Part shown: piece after piece, positions 18,289 through 27,129 of the stretch
How the letters are laid out: each line of letters begins with the position of its first letter
Position numbering within the stretch: position 1 is the first letter of the stretch
Assembly: GCF_016798225.1 (NCBI RefSeq)
Contig: NZ_JAEUYX010000001.1
Span: forward strand, 1 to 64,000
Length of the DNA: 64,000 bases
Origin: Anaerococcus sp. mt242
Lineage (GTDB): Bacteria > Bacillota > Clostridia > Tissierellales > Peptoniphilaceae
Reading direction: 5' to 3'
Notes under the pieces: model-generated
What the model saw: only the letters and a program-made list of their open reading frames with translations
Told to the model about the DNA's origin: nothing
Databases searched by the model: none
Program-made: the position numbers and the translations under genes

Positions 18289-18936
18289 ATGAATTTAAGA
18301 GAAATTTCTATTTTTAAAGACTTATCTGATGAAGATTTAAAAATATTGGCCCAAAAAACAAAATTTGAAGAAAAAATCTATCCTAAGAATTCACAAATAT
18401 TTACAGTTGGCGAGGTAACAGGAGCAATGTATTACCTAGTAGAAGGTAGTATTTTAGTTTATAAAATCGATCCAAATGGCAAAAGATTTATAATTAGAAA
18501 ATTTAATAAGCCAGCTATATTTGGAGAAGTTTACTCCTATTTAGACGAACCCTTTGATTTTTCTGCCCAAGCAGAAACTGATTCAAAAGTCCTATTAATC
18601 CATGATTTTAAAAAACTTTTTGCGACTGATACACCTAAGGATTTTTTAATTGCTTACACAAAATTAGTCTCTAAAAAATGCTTGCAATTAAGCAGATCCA
18701 ATCAAATTACATCCCAGCCAACCTTAAGGCAAAAAATAGCAAAATATTTGATAATAAATGAAGAAAATGGAGTGGTAAAAACTAATTTATCTCGCGAAGA
18801 GTGGGCGGATATTTTGGCAACAACAAGACCCTCCCTTTCACGTGAGCTTTCAAATATGGTAGATGATGGGTTGATTGAAATAAAGAATAAAACAATAAAA
18901 ATAAAAAATCGAGCTCTTATAGCAGATATCATTTAG
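18289..18936 (+). CDS. Crp/Fnr-family regulator, probable HcpR
   Basis: A 215-residue regulator with an N-terminal cNMP-binding-type beta roll (about 8-120) and a C-terminal winged helix whose recognition helix reads T-R-P-S-L-S-R-E-L. This R-P-S-x-S-R-E signature is typical of HcpR and related non-CRP regulators. There is no N-terminal cysteine cluster, so it is not an iron-sulfur Fnr; HcpR proteins are reported to sense NO, some through heme. Proximity to hcp and the palindrome upstream of hcp support the name. GAGG precedes the ATG. PPK2 follows after 36 bases. Confidence 0.75.
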   Translation: MNLREISIFKDLSDEDLKILAQKTKFEEKIYPKNSQIFTVGEVTGAMYYLVEGSILVYKIDPNGKRFIIRKFNKPAIFGEVYSYLDEPFDFSAQAETDSKVLLIHDFKKLFATDTPKDFLIAYTKLVSKKCLQLSRSNQITSQPTLRQKIAKYLIINEENGVVKTNLSREEWADILATTRPSLSRELSNMVDDGLIEIKNKTIKIKNRALIADII

Positions 18937-18972
18937 AAAAAAACGGGGTATCAAAGCATTAAGGAGAATAAT

Positions 18973-20451
18973 ATGGATTTAAATAAGAATTATCAAGCAA
19001 ATTTTGATGATATAAGCAAATCAGATTTAAAGACAAGACTTGCAAGACTTTCAAGGATTTGTGAAAACTTGGAAATACCTGTACTTGTTATGATAGATGG
19101 TTTTGAGTCCTCAGGCAAGGGTTATGTAATCAATAATTTAACTGAAGAGCTCAATCCAAAATACTTTGATGTTGAAGTTTTTGAAAAAGATGAGGAATAT
19201 GACAAAAAATATCCTTTTACAAAAAGATTTTTTGACAATATCCCCAAAAAAGGTCACATAAAAATTTTTGACAGGTCATTTTATTACAAATTATTTGATG
19301 ATGTAAATATAGGCGATAAAGAACTAGAAAATAAGATAGAGTCTTTAGAAAAAGTTGAAAAAATCCTCTATGATGATCAGACAATAATTATAAAACTTTT
19401 TTTAAATGTAAGTGAAGATGAGCAGAAAAAACGAATTAAAGAATTAGAAAATAGCAATCAAAAAAGTTTTTATTTAACCCAATCTGATAAAGATCAAAAT
19501 AAAAACTATAAAAAATATCAAAGTCACTTTGAAAATATTTTAGAAAAAACAAATTTTGATTTTAGTCCTTGGACAATTATTGAAAGCGACAATTTGAAAA
19601 AAGCATCCAAACAAGCCCTTTATCAAATGTTAGAAGAGCTTACAATAGGACTAGAGCGCGTATCAACTCAAAGAATTGATAGCAAAAATGAAGTAAGATC
19701 TTATAGCAATCCAGTTCAAGTAATTGAAAATTTAGACCTAAACAAAAATATTTCAGATGAAGAATATGAAGAGAAAAAAGAAAGCCTAGAAAAAGAAATC
19801 AAAGATGTTCTTTTTGAGTTTTATGAAAGAGATATATCGACCGTTTTAGTATTTGAAGGTGTAGATGCAGCTGGAAAAGATGGTGCTATTGAACGTTTGA
19901 TAAAAAAAGTTGACCCAAGACTTTATACTGTTCATGCTATCTCTGCACCAAGCAAAGAAGAAAATGAATATAATTATCTATGGAGATTTTATAATAAATT
20001 ACCAGAAGATGGTTATATAGGGATTTTCTCTAGATCATGGTATGGAAGAGTGATGGTTGAAAGAGTAGAAGGATTTGCGAGTACAAATGAATGGGCTAGA
20101 GCCTATGATGAAATTCTAGGGTTTGAAAAACAAATTGCTGAGCATGGATCATTAATTTTGAAATTTTTTGTAGTAATAGATAAAGATACCCAATATCAAA
20201 GATTTATGGATCGAGAGAACGATCCTGATAAAAACTACAAAATTACAGATGAAGATTGGCGCAATCGTGATAAATGGAATGAATATATAAATGCTATGGA
20301 TGAGATGTTATATCGAACAAATGTCGACTATGCTCCATGGATAATTGTGGAAGGTAATCAGAAACATTATGCACGAATTAAAGTAATGGAAGAGTTTTTA
20401 TTAAGGGCTAAAGCTCATTTAAAAGAATATGATAAGAACAATAATAAATAA
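18973..20451 (+). CDS. tandem-domain polyphosphate kinase 2 (polyphosphate:AMP phosphotransferase type)
   Basis: A 492-residue protein with two PPK2 domains. The N-terminal one (about 15-220) has a Walker A-like D-G-F-E-S-S-G-K-G and F-D-R-S-F-Y. The C-terminal one (about 265-485) has G-V-D-A-A-G-K-D-G, F-S-R-S-W-Y-G-R and a lid rich in Asp/Arg with D-Y-A-P-W. Two-domain class II PPK2 enzymes phosphorylate AMP to ADP with polyphosphate. The Walker B Asp in the C-terminal half is Ser here; the N-terminal half keeps it. It follows the Crp/Fnr gene and may be cotranscribed. No polyphosphate synthase is in the window. Confidence 0.9.
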   Translation: MDLNKNYQANFDDISKSDLKTRLARLSRICENLEIPVLVMIDGFESSGKGYVINNLTEELNPKYFDVEVFEKDEEYDKKYPFTKRFFDNIPKKGHIKIFDRSFYYKLFDDVNIGDKELENKIESLEKVEKILYDDQTIIIKLFLNVSEDEQKKRIKELENSNQKSFYLTQSDKDQNKNYKKYQSHFENILEKTNFDFSPWTIIESDNLKKASKQALYQMLEELTIGLERVSTQRIDSKNEVRSYSNPVQVIENLDLNKNISDEEYEEKKESLEKEIKDVLFEFYERDISTVLVFEGVDAAGKDGAIERLIKKVDPRLYTVHAISAPSKEENEYNYLWRFYNKLPEDGYIGIFSRSWYGRVMVERVEGFASTNEWARAYDEILGFEKQIAEHGSLILKFFVVIDKDTQYQRFMDRENDPDKNYKITDEDWRNRDKWNEYINAMDEMLYRTNVDYAPWIIVEGNQKHYARIKVMEEFLLRAKAHLKEYDKNNNK

Positions 20452-20455
20452 ATTT

Positions 20456-20480
20456 TTATTTTTAAAAATAATAGTATAAT
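20456..20480 (+). promoter_or_regulatory. palindrome and -10 element before the lipoprotein gene
   Basis: A perfect palindrome TTATTTTTAAAAATAA (20456-20471) is followed by TATAAT (20475-20480). It could act as a weak terminator for the PPK2 gene, although it lacks GC pairs, or as an operator in the promoter of the lipoprotein gene. Confidence 0.35.
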
Positions 20481-20508
20481 TATCCTTGTATCAAAAAGGG
20501 GAGAGGTT

Positions 20509-21042
20509 ATGAAAAATAAAAAATATTTATCACTAGCTTTGATTTTAGCTTTATTAACACCACTTATAGCTTGTGGCAATACAAGGCCAGCGGAAGAAAA
20601 ACCAGCTAATGAAGTTAGCGAAGAAGTAAAAGAAGCTGAAAATACAGAAGATGTAGCAGTAGAACCAGATCCTGCAAGTGAAGTAGAAAACAAAGACTCT
20701 GGAGAAAAAGGAATCTATGATCTAGAATTTGGATACCTACCAGAAAAATTTGTAGAAAATTTTAAAGATGAAAAAAAGGATTTGAGAACTGTAGAATATA
20801 TGGCAGAAAATAATCCAGCTAAAAAAATCACCATACAAATTACTCCAAAAGATGAAAGATTAGAAGAAATTGTAATAGTGCCAGAAGATGCTGAAGACAT
20901 TACAATTGGAGAAAATACAGGAAAATTCTGGGATGATGGATCATTTAACTACATCGTAATAAAAAATGGGCAAAACCACATATACACAAGAAGCACAATT
21001 GAAAAAGATGAAGCTGTCAAAATCATTGAAGAAATTAAATAA
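20509..21042 (+). CDS. lipoprotein of unknown function
   Basis: A 177-residue secreted protein. A Lys-rich start, a hydrophobic stretch and a lipobox L-I-A-C place the lipid-modified cysteine at 22. Residues 25-65 are acidic and Glu/Pro-rich, a flexible tether. The remainder (about 70-177) is a small alpha/beta domain that resembles the DUF4367-like fold in outline, but I do not recognise a family with confidence. GGGGAGAGG precedes the ATG and a terminator follows, so it is monocistronic. Function not assigned. Confidence 0.8.
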   Translation: MKNKKYLSLALILALLTPLIACGNTRPAEEKPANEVSEEVKEAENTEDVAVEPDPASEVENKDSGEKGIYDLEFGYLPEKFVENFKDEKKDLRTVEYMAENNPAKKITIQITPKDERLEEIVIVPEDAEDITIGENTGKFWDDGSFNYIVIKNGQNHIYTRSTIEKDEAVKIIEEIK

Positions 21043-21054
21043 ATATGTAAAATT

Positions 21055-21087
21055 ACTCTTAAGAAGCAATTCTTAGGAGTTTTTTTA
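21055..21087 (+). terminator. terminator after the lipoprotein gene
   Basis: ACTCTTAAGAA (21055-21065) pairs with TTCTTAGGAGT (21070-21080), one G-U, followed by T7. The ribosome site of the next gene lies directly behind the T run. Confidence 0.9.
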
Positions 21088-21100
21088 TTTAGGAGCTAAA

Positions 21101-21880
21101 ATGCTAATTGTCTACTACATAATATATTTTTTTATCTATGCAATAATTGGCTGGGCTATAGAAGTTACATACAATGGGATTCGTGAAGGAAAATACATCA
21201 ACTGCGGAGTTTTAAATGGTCCGTGGTGTCCGATTTATGGTTTTGCAGCTATTTCTATATTATTTATGCTTGGTAAGGTTAATACATATAGCAAGCTATT
21301 TTTATTTTTCGCTTCCATGATTGTAGCATCTATAATAGAGCTAATCACAGGATTTATCTTAGAAAAAGTTTTTCATAAAAAATGGTGGGACTATTCAGAT
21401 AAAAGATTTAATATTGCTGGCTATATTTGTGCAGAATATTCTCTAATCTGGGGAGCGCTTTGCTTTATCCTCTACGAAGCAATCCACCCAATGATAGTAA
21501 AATTGATATCACCATTCCCAATTAAAATTTTAATAATTATAAATTCTGTATTTGCAATAATTTTTATAGTTGATACAGTTGCGACAATCAATACTATCTT
21601 AGGTATCAATAAGAAATTTAAAGAAATAGAAAAATCAAAAACAAAATTAGGAGAAGTTACAACAGAAATTGGTGAAAGAATTGCTCAAAAAGGCATAAAA
21701 ACTGCAGAAAAAACAAGCGATAGAAGAAAAGAATTTGATGAACGCAGCCAAGAATTTAAAAATAATTTCCAAAAATACGGAGAAAAACGTCTGCTAAAAG
21801 CCTTCCCAAATTTAATTCATGATTTGGAAGATAAAGCTTATGATTTTGAAAATTTGAAAAATAGAATAAGTAAGAAATAA
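21101..21880 (+). CDS. PF06541-type putative ABC-transporter permease (CmpB-like)
   Basis: A 259-residue protein. The first 165 residues form about four to five membrane helices with the family motifs G-W-x-I-E-V near 20, N-C-G-V-L-N-G-P-W-C-P-I-Y-G near 42 and W-D-Y-S near 97. The C-terminal 90 residues are charged and predicted helical. The Pfam name suggests an ABC permease, but there is no adjacent ATPase paired with it and the function is unproven. TAGGAGC, just after the previous terminator's T run, starts it. A strong terminator follows. Confidence 0.85.
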   Translation: MLIVYYIIYFFIYAIIGWAIEVTYNGIREGKYINCGVLNGPWCPIYGFAAISILFMLGKVNTYSKLFLFFASMIVASIIELITGFILEKVFHKKWWDYSDKRFNIAGYICAEYSLIWGALCFILYEAIHPMIVKLISPFPIKILIIINSVFAIIFIVDTVATINTILGINKKFKEIEKSKTKLGEVTTEIGERIAQKGIKTAEKTSDRRKEFDERSQEFKNNFQKYGEKRLLKAFPNLIHDLEDKAYDFENLKNRISKK

Positions 21881-21882
21881 TA

Positions 21883-21908
21883 AGCCGCCTTTTGGGCGGT
21901 TTTATTTT
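21883..21908 (+). terminator. terminator after the PF06541 gene
   Basis: AGCCGCC (21883-21889) and GGCGGTT (21895-21901) form a GC-rich stem with a five-base loop, followed by TTTATTTTTT. Confidence 0.92.
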
Positions 21909-21950
21909 TTGATTTTTAATTTATAATTATAGTTAAGAAAGCAGGTAATT

Positions 21951-22637
21951 ATGAATCCGATAAAAATATTTATAGTTGAAGATGATGAAGTTATATCAAA
22001 TGCTTTAAAAAAGTTTTTGCAAAATTGGTCTTATGATGTTTATTTTCCGGAAGATTTTTCTAATGTTTATGATAGTTTTATAAAAATAAATCCAGATTTG
22101 ATTTTACTGGATGTTTCTTTGCCTTTTTTTAATGGTTATTATTGGTGTGAACAGATTAGAAAAACATCAAATGTACCTATTATTTTCATATCTTCTGCGG
22201 ATGAGAATTTAAATAAAATTATGGCCATGAATATGGGAGCTGATGATTATATAACAAAGCCTTTTGATTTGGAATTGCTCCTTGCAAAGATAAAAGCGAT
22301 TTTAAGACGTACTTTTGAATATACTGAATCTTTGGATAATATCGCCTATAAGGATGTAATTATTGATAGGGACAGGATGATTTTAAAATTTGCTAATGAG
22401 GAAATATCTTTATCTAAAAACGAGTATCTAATCTTAGAAATGATGTTTGAATATCCTGAAAAAGTTTTTAGACGTGAAGAATTTATGGATAAGATTTGGC
22501 AAACTAATGAGTTTATCGATGATAATACCTTGACAGTAAATGTTATGAGACTAAGAAATAAATTGGATCAAATTGGACTAAAAGATTTTATAAAAACTAA
22601 GAAAAAGGTGGGATATTATATTGAAAGAAATATCTAA
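21951..22637 (+). CDS. OmpR-family response regulator (BceR-like)
   Basis: A 228-residue regulator. The receiver domain has acidic residues E10-D11-D12, phosphoacceptor Asp54 in L-L-D-V-S-L-P and Lys103 in T-K-P-F-D. The C-terminal winged helix (about 130-226) is OmpR/PhoB type. It is followed by an intramembrane-sensing kinase with overlapping frames and then a BceAB-type transporter. That order is the hallmark of antimicrobial peptide sensing modules such as BceRSAB. The target is probably the inverted repeat before the ATPase gene. Confidence 0.93.
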   Translation: MNPIKIFIVEDDEVISNALKKFLQNWSYDVYFPEDFSNVYDSFIKINPDLILLDVSLPFFNGYYWCEQIRKTSNVPIIFISSADENLNKIMAMNMGADDYITKPFDLELLLAKIKAILRRTFEYTESLDNIAYKDVIIDRDRMILKFANEEISLSKNEYLILEMMFEYPEKVFRREEFMDKIWQTNEFIDDNTLTVNVMRLRNKLDQIGLKDFIKTKKKVGYYIERNI

Positions 22638-23577
22638 GTTTTTAAGATTTAAAAGCCATATTCTAATAATGTTTCTAATCTACATCCTAGCCTTGTTTGC
22701 AAGTACTTGGTTTGGCTTAGATAAAAATTATGTTTTATATATCATTTTATTTTCGATTTTGGTATTTACTGCTAGTATGGCTATATCTTTTTTTAAATTT
22801 AAAAAAGCAATCCAAGAATTAAATGACTGGTCTAGGGATATTTACCTAAAGAAGCCTGATTTAATTAAGGATACAAAATTTGCTGAAAAAATTGTAAGTC
22901 TTAATGAAGAAAATAAAGAAATGGCCAATGCTTTTGAGCTAAAAATGAAAGAATTTAAAGAATACATCACCCTATGGACTCATCAAATAAAAACCCCTTT
23001 GTTTTCACTAGATTTAATTTTAAATGATCACCCTGTGGATAGCCATGGAGCAAAAAATGAAGTCTTTGAAATTGAGCAATACATAGATAGCCTTTTGTCT
23101 TATATGAGACTTGAGTCACTTTCAACAGATTTTGTTTTTGAGAAAGCTAATCTTGATCAGCTGGTTAGCTCTTCTATAAAAAAATATGCTAAAGTCTTTA
23201 TAAAAAAGAAAAATAAGGCTGACTTTACCCCTACAAATCTAATGATAACTACTGATAAAAAATGGTTTGGCTTAATACTGGATCAAATATTATCAAACTC
23301 AAATAAATACACTGAAAACGGAAGTATTTCTATATATATGAGTGGAAAAAATTTGATAATTGAAGATACGGGTATTGGGATTAGAAGCGAAGATTTGCCT
23401 AGGGTTTTTGATAAATCTTATACTGGGTATAATGGACGTATTTACAAAAAATCAACAGGTATTGGTTTAAATTTGGTAAAGACAGCTGCTACAAATTTGT
23501 CCATAGATGTGGGCATAGAATCAGAAGTTGATATGGGAACAAAAGTGATTTTAAATCTTAGCCGAGTGTTAAACTAA
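22621..23577 (+). CDS. intramembrane-sensing histidine kinase (BceS-like)
   Basis: A 318-residue kinase. Two transmembrane helices (about 13-30 and 38-57) are separated by only a few residues, so there is no extracellular sensor domain. His121 in T-H-Q-I-K-T-P is the phosphorylated residue, with N box S-N-S-N-K-Y near 230 and G box E-D-T-G-I-G-I near 262. Kinases of this type sense through the partner ABC transporter. The TTG start overlaps the regulator gene by 17 bases, with AAGGTGG upstream, indicating coupling. An ATG start is not available nearby. Confidence 0.92.
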   Translation: MKEISKFLRFKSHILIMFLIYILALFASTWFGLDKNYVLYIILFSILVFTASMAISFFKFKKAIQELNDWSRDIYLKKPDLIKDTKFAEKIVSLNEENKEMANAFELKMKEFKEYITLWTHQIKTPLFSLDLILNDHPVDSHGAKNEVFEIEQYIDSLLSYMRLESLSTDFVFEKANLDQLVSSSIKKYAKVFIKKKNKADFTPTNLMITTDKKWFGLILDQILSNSNKYTENGSISIYMSGKNLIIEDTGIGIRSEDLPRVFDKSYTGYNGRIYKKSTGIGLNLVKTAATNLSIDVGIESEVDMGTKVILNLSRVLN

Positions 23578-23608
23578 CAAATTGTCACTTTAAGATTATA
23601 TTTGTTAG
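23574..23608 (+). promoter_or_regulatory. inverted repeat upstream of the Bce-type ABC genes
   Basis: CTAACAAAT (23574-23582) and ATTTGTTAG (23600-23608) form a perfect 9-bp inverted repeat across a 17-base spacer in the gap between the kinase and ATPase genes. The position fits an operator for the adjacent response regulator; a hairpin is also possible. Confidence 0.45.
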
Positions 23609-23676
23609 CTTAATCCAAGGATTTTTATTTTTTTCTATTGTATTATATAGAAAAGATAAGAAAGGAAAGAGATTTT

Positions 23677-24435
23677 ATGTTACTTGAAGTTTCAAATTTA
23701 GAAAAAATATATAAGACAAGATTATCAGACAATAAAGTTGTGGCCCTAGATAATGTAAATTTTTCTGTAGAAGAGGGAGAATATATAGCCATAATGGGAG
23801 AGTCTGGATCAGGTAAAACGACACTTTTAAATTTATTAGCACTTTTAGATAGACCTACTAAAGGACAAATAATTTTACAAGGAAAAGACCTTTCAAAAAT
23901 AGCTGATGCTGAAATATCCAAATTTAGACGTGATCACTTGGGTTTTGTATTTCAAGATTTTAATTTATTAGATACCCTAACCCTTAAAGAAAATATATTA
24001 TTACCTCTGATACTTGCAGAAGAAAATCCAAAAACTTTTGATAAGAGAGTAGATGATGTTGCTAAACCCTTAAGAATTGATAAAATTTTAAATAAATATC
24101 CCTACGAGGTATCTGGGGGACAAAAGCAAAGATGTGCAGTAGCCCGTGCTTTAATCACCAATCCAAAATTACTTTTAGCAGATGAGCCAACAGGAGCCCT
24201 TGATTCTAATTCGTCAAGAGAATTGATGGAAGTATTTAGAGAGTTAAATAATGTTGGCCAAACCATAATAATGGTTACTCATTCAGTTCAAGCAGCTTCT
24301 GAAGCAAAAAGAGTACTCTTTATAAAAGATGGTAAAATTTTCCACCAACTTTATAATTCTGGCTTTTCAAATTATGAAATGGGCGAAAAAATTGCAAATA
24401 CTATGCAAATGCTTCAAAGAGGTGATGTAAAATGA
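23677..24435 (+). CDS. ABC transporter ATPase (BceA-like, MacB/LolD class)
   Basis: A 252-residue ATPase with Walker A G-E-S-G-S-G-K-T-T near 42, Q-loop F-V-F-Q-D near 92, signature S-G-G-Q-K-Q-R near 147 and Walker B L-L-L-A-D-E-P-T-G-A-L-D near 166. The E-x-G-E-Y start and short length are typical of peptide-resistance transporters. It energises the following permease for bacitracin-like or lantibiotic detoxification and signalling. The start at 23677 has AGGAAAG upstream; an in-frame TTG 39 bases earlier has none. It overlaps the permease start by four bases (ATGA). Confidence 0.94.
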   Translation: MLLEVSNLEKIYKTRLSDNKVVALDNVNFSVEEGEYIAIMGESGSGKTTLLNLLALLDRPTKGQIILQGKDLSKIADAEISKFRRDHLGFVFQDFNLLDTLTLKENILLPLILAEENPKTFDKRVDDVAKPLRIDKILNKYPYEVSGGQKQRCAVARALITNPKLLLADEPTGALDSNSSRELMEVFRELNNVGQTIIMVTHSVQAASEAKRVLFIKDGKIFHQLYNSGFSNYEMGEKIANTMQMLQRGDVK

Positions 24436-26393
24436 AATCACTCTACCATAGGCTAGCCATAGATGGGATAAGAAGACACAAGAGACTTTATTTACCCTTT
24501 ATTGGGACAACAGTATTTTTTATTGTTTTGATAAATTTATGCTTATCTATTATGCAAGATCCCTTGATAAAACAGTTTTTTGGAGCTACAACTATAGGAA
24601 GCTTAATGAAATTAGGCTCTATAATATTGTCAATATTTGCCCTAATTACAATTTTGACCAATTATAATTTTATTCAGAAAAATAAGTCTGAAGAATCTGG
24701 TCTATACTTAATGCTGGGTATGGAAAAAAGGCACTTAACAAAAATATATTTCCATGAGCTTTTAAATTTATACTTAAAATCAGTTATTATAGGAACTATA
24801 ATTTCTGCGGTCATTTACAAATTGGTTTTAGCAGGCCTATTTAAACTTATGGAGTCTGATGTAAATGTTTTGGAAAATGGAATATTAGCAGATTTTGCTC
24901 CCCTACTTTTAACTGCATTAATTATGCTAGGGATATTTATAGTATTACTAGTAAAACAAAGTATAAAAAGCAAAAATTTTACTCCCTTAAGCTTTATGCA
25001 GGAGGGAAGAGCTGGGCAAAAAGCGCCGAGATTTCCAATTTTGCTTGGGATTTTTGGAATTATCTGTATAGGCGCTGGTTATTATATAAGCCTAACAACC
25101 CAAAATCCAATACAAGCCTTTAAATTATTTTTCTTGGCTGTAATACTTGTAATTATAGGAACTTATGCGGCTTTTTCTGTAATAGTTTCTGGTATTTTAA
25201 AACTGTTGCAAAAAAACAAAAACTTTTATTATAAAAAATCAAATTTTACTGCAGTTTCTGGCCTTATTTATAGGGTTAAAAACTCTGCAAATACCCTTGC
25301 TAGTATTGCAATACTATCAACCATGGTTATTGTAGTTTTAACATCAGGTTTTTCCTTATACTTTGCTACAAGTGAAATCCAAGAATCCGTTTATAGGACC
25401 GATTACAAATTATCTTTTCCAGCTGATAAAGAAATAGATTATTATAAAAATAAAGTAGAGGAAATTTTAACTGAAAATAACAAAAAAGGTAAAATCTGGA
25501 CCTATAAAAGTACTTTACTACCTGTTGATAGGGCTGGTTCTACAATAAGAAAGAAAATTACAGATGACCAATCCTTAGATGGTAGCGAGATAGATATGGT
25601 TTATTTTGTTTTAGATGAGGATTCAACTTATGATTTTGCTGGAAATGATGCTGTCTTCATCCAAACTAATGAAAATAGGCAAATAGAAAAAATAGATGGA
25701 TTAGATATTAAGGTTAAAAAAGAATTGAAAGAAAATTATCCAAGTCCAATTTCAATAACTGATATTTCATTAAATGACACAGACCAGCTTATCTTTAAAG
25801 ATCCTAAAGTTTTTGATCAGGCTATCAAAGCATTTGCTACAGAGTGGTTTGGGGATGGTCCAGTTAATAATGTAAATTTTGATGTTGATGGTGACTACGA
25901 TCCGTATTTAAGAGATAAGATGTGGGATGAGTTGAAAAATAATTTTGACGATGATTGGTTTAGTTTTTATGATAGTCAAGCAGAAAAACACGACCTATTA
26001 GCCATATATGCTGGTATATTTGTTGTGGGCATTATCTTAGGTTTAGGATTTTTGGTATCAACAGTTCTAGCAATATATTACAAGCAACTTTCAGAAGGTA
26101 TGGAAGATAAATCTAGATTTAAAACTATGAGACAGCTTGGTATGACAGATAGGGAAGCTAAAAAGTCAATTTCAAAGCAAATGGGACTTGTATTTTTCTT
26201 GCCGCTAGCTTTTGCATTTATGCATTCACTTTTTGCTATACCGATTATTACCAAATTCTTACAAATGCTAAGCTTAAATAATGTTAAACTATATATACTA
26301 TGCTTAGTTTCCGTATTTGTAGCCTATATTATTTTTTATCTAATAACATTTAAAATGACAGAAAAGACTTATAATGACATAGTTCTAGAATAA
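24432..26393 (+). CDS. BceB-type FtsX ABC permease
   Basis: A 653-residue permease with about ten transmembrane helices. Helix 1 is near 20-40, helices 2-4 (FtsX domain 1) lie at about 55-170, and a large extracellular domain (about 320-520) is followed by FtsX domain 2 (about 530-640). The large loop between helices 7 and 8 is the diagnostic feature of BceB proteins and binds the peptide-lipid target. Together with the ATPase it probably removes cell-wall antibiotics from undecaprenyl targets and signals to the kinase. The drug specificity cannot be read. Confidence 0.93.
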   Translation: MKSLYHRLAIDGIRRHKRLYLPFIGTTVFFIVLINLCLSIMQDPLIKQFFGATTIGSLMKLGSIILSIFALITILTNYNFIQKNKSEESGLYLMLGMEKRHLTKIYFHELLNLYLKSVIIGTIISAVIYKLVLAGLFKLMESDVNVLENGILADFAPLLLTALIMLGIFIVLLVKQSIKSKNFTPLSFMQEGRAGQKAPRFPILLGIFGIICIGAGYYISLTTQNPIQAFKLFFLAVILVIIGTYAAFSVIVSGILKLLQKNKNFYYKKSNFTAVSGLIYRVKNSANTLASIAILSTMVIVVLTSGFSLYFATSEIQESVYRTDYKLSFPADKEIDYYKNKVEEILTENNKKGKIWTYKSTLLPVDRAGSTIRKKITDDQSLDGSEIDMVYFVLDEDSTYDFAGNDAVFIQTNENRQIEKIDGLDIKVKKELKENYPSPISITDISLNDTDQLIFKDPKVFDQAIKAFATEWFGDGPVNNVNFDVDGDYDPYLRDKMWDELKNNFDDDWFSFYDSQAEKHDLLAIYAGIFVVGIILGLGFLVSTVLAIYYKQLSEGMEDKSRFKTMRQLGMTDREAKKSISKQMGLVFFLPLAFAFMHSLFAIPIITKFLQMLSLNNVKLYILCLVSVFVAYIIFYLITFKMTEKTYNDIVLE

Positions 26394-26426
26394 AAAAACT
26401 GCAGGAAGCAAAATCCTGCAGTTTTT
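26394..26426. terminator. bidirectional terminator between bceB-like and lrgB
   Basis: AAAAACTGCAGGA (26394-26406) and TCCTGCAGTTTTT (26414-26426) are a perfect 13-bp inverted repeat with a seven-base loop. It overlaps the ends of two convergent transcription units. Confidence 0.95.
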
Positions 26427-26427
26427 C

Positions 26428-27129
26428 TTATATTGAATTTAAAATTAAAACCATAAGTGGCATTAAAATAACTGTCACAATTCCAGCTACGGCTATGGAT
26501 AAGCCGGCCATGGCTCCTTGAACATTACCCATATCGCGGGCTTTTGTTGTACCTAGGGCGTGGGCAGCTGTTCCAAGGCCTATACCTTGGGCAACTGGAT
26601 TGTAAATTTTAAACACTTTTATAATTATAGGTGCGATTATTATACCAATAATACCACGAATAATTACTGCTATTGCAGCAAGGGCAGCAATACCTCCGTA
26701 TTCTTCGGAAAGACCTACGGCTATGGCAGTTGTTACTGATTCAGGAAGCATGGTGATAATCATCATATCATCCACACCCATAACTTTTGAAAGTAGGGCG
26801 GTAACAAGCATTGAAACAAAGCTTCCAACAAAAATACCAATCATAATCGCAGCAAAATTTTTCTTTAATATATGTATGTTATCATAAAGACTTACCATTA
26901 AGGCTACTGTTGCAGGGCCTATAAAAAATGATATTAGCGACCCTCCTAAGTTATAATCTTGATAAGAAATTCCAGCGACAGATAGGATAATGGATATTAC
27001 AATTATTGAAACTAAAAGTGGATTTAGGATAGATCTTAGAATACCGTTATGTATTTTGTTTGTTAATTTTTTTGATAATTGGAATATAACAAATGATAAG
27101 ACAATACCAAAATATGCATTACTAAACAT
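26428..27129 (-). CDS. lrgB: LrgB family membrane protein
   Basis: A 233-residue membrane protein with about seven helices. L-P-E-S-V-T-T-A-I-A near 120 and A-A-H-A-L-G-T-x-x-A near 190 are the LrgB/CidB/YohK motifs. LrgAB-type proteins influence murein hydrolase activity, and in several bacteria act as pyruvate or glycolate transporters. The minus-strand ATG at 27129 has AAGGAGC upstream; an in-frame start nine codons earlier lies inside lrgA and was rejected. The coding regions overlap by eight bases. Confidence 0.95.
   Translation of the reverse strand: MFSNAYFGIVLSFVIFQLSKKLTNKIHNGILRSILNPLLVSIIVISIILSVAGISYQDYNLGGSLISFFIGPATVALMVSLYDNIHILKKNFAAIMIGIFVGSFVSMLVTALLSKVMGVDDMMIITMLPESVTTAIAVGLSEEYGGIAALAAIAVIIRGIIGIIIAPIIIKVFKIYNPVAQGIGLGTAAHALGTTKARDMGNVQGAMAGLSIAVAGIVTVILMPLMVLILNSI

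Noticed and set aside
20456-20471. Palindrome TTATTTTTAAAAATAA as a terminator for PPK2
   Set aside because: It is all A/T with no GC pairs; in such AT-rich DNA it may be chance, so it is kept only as a low-confidence regulatory feature.
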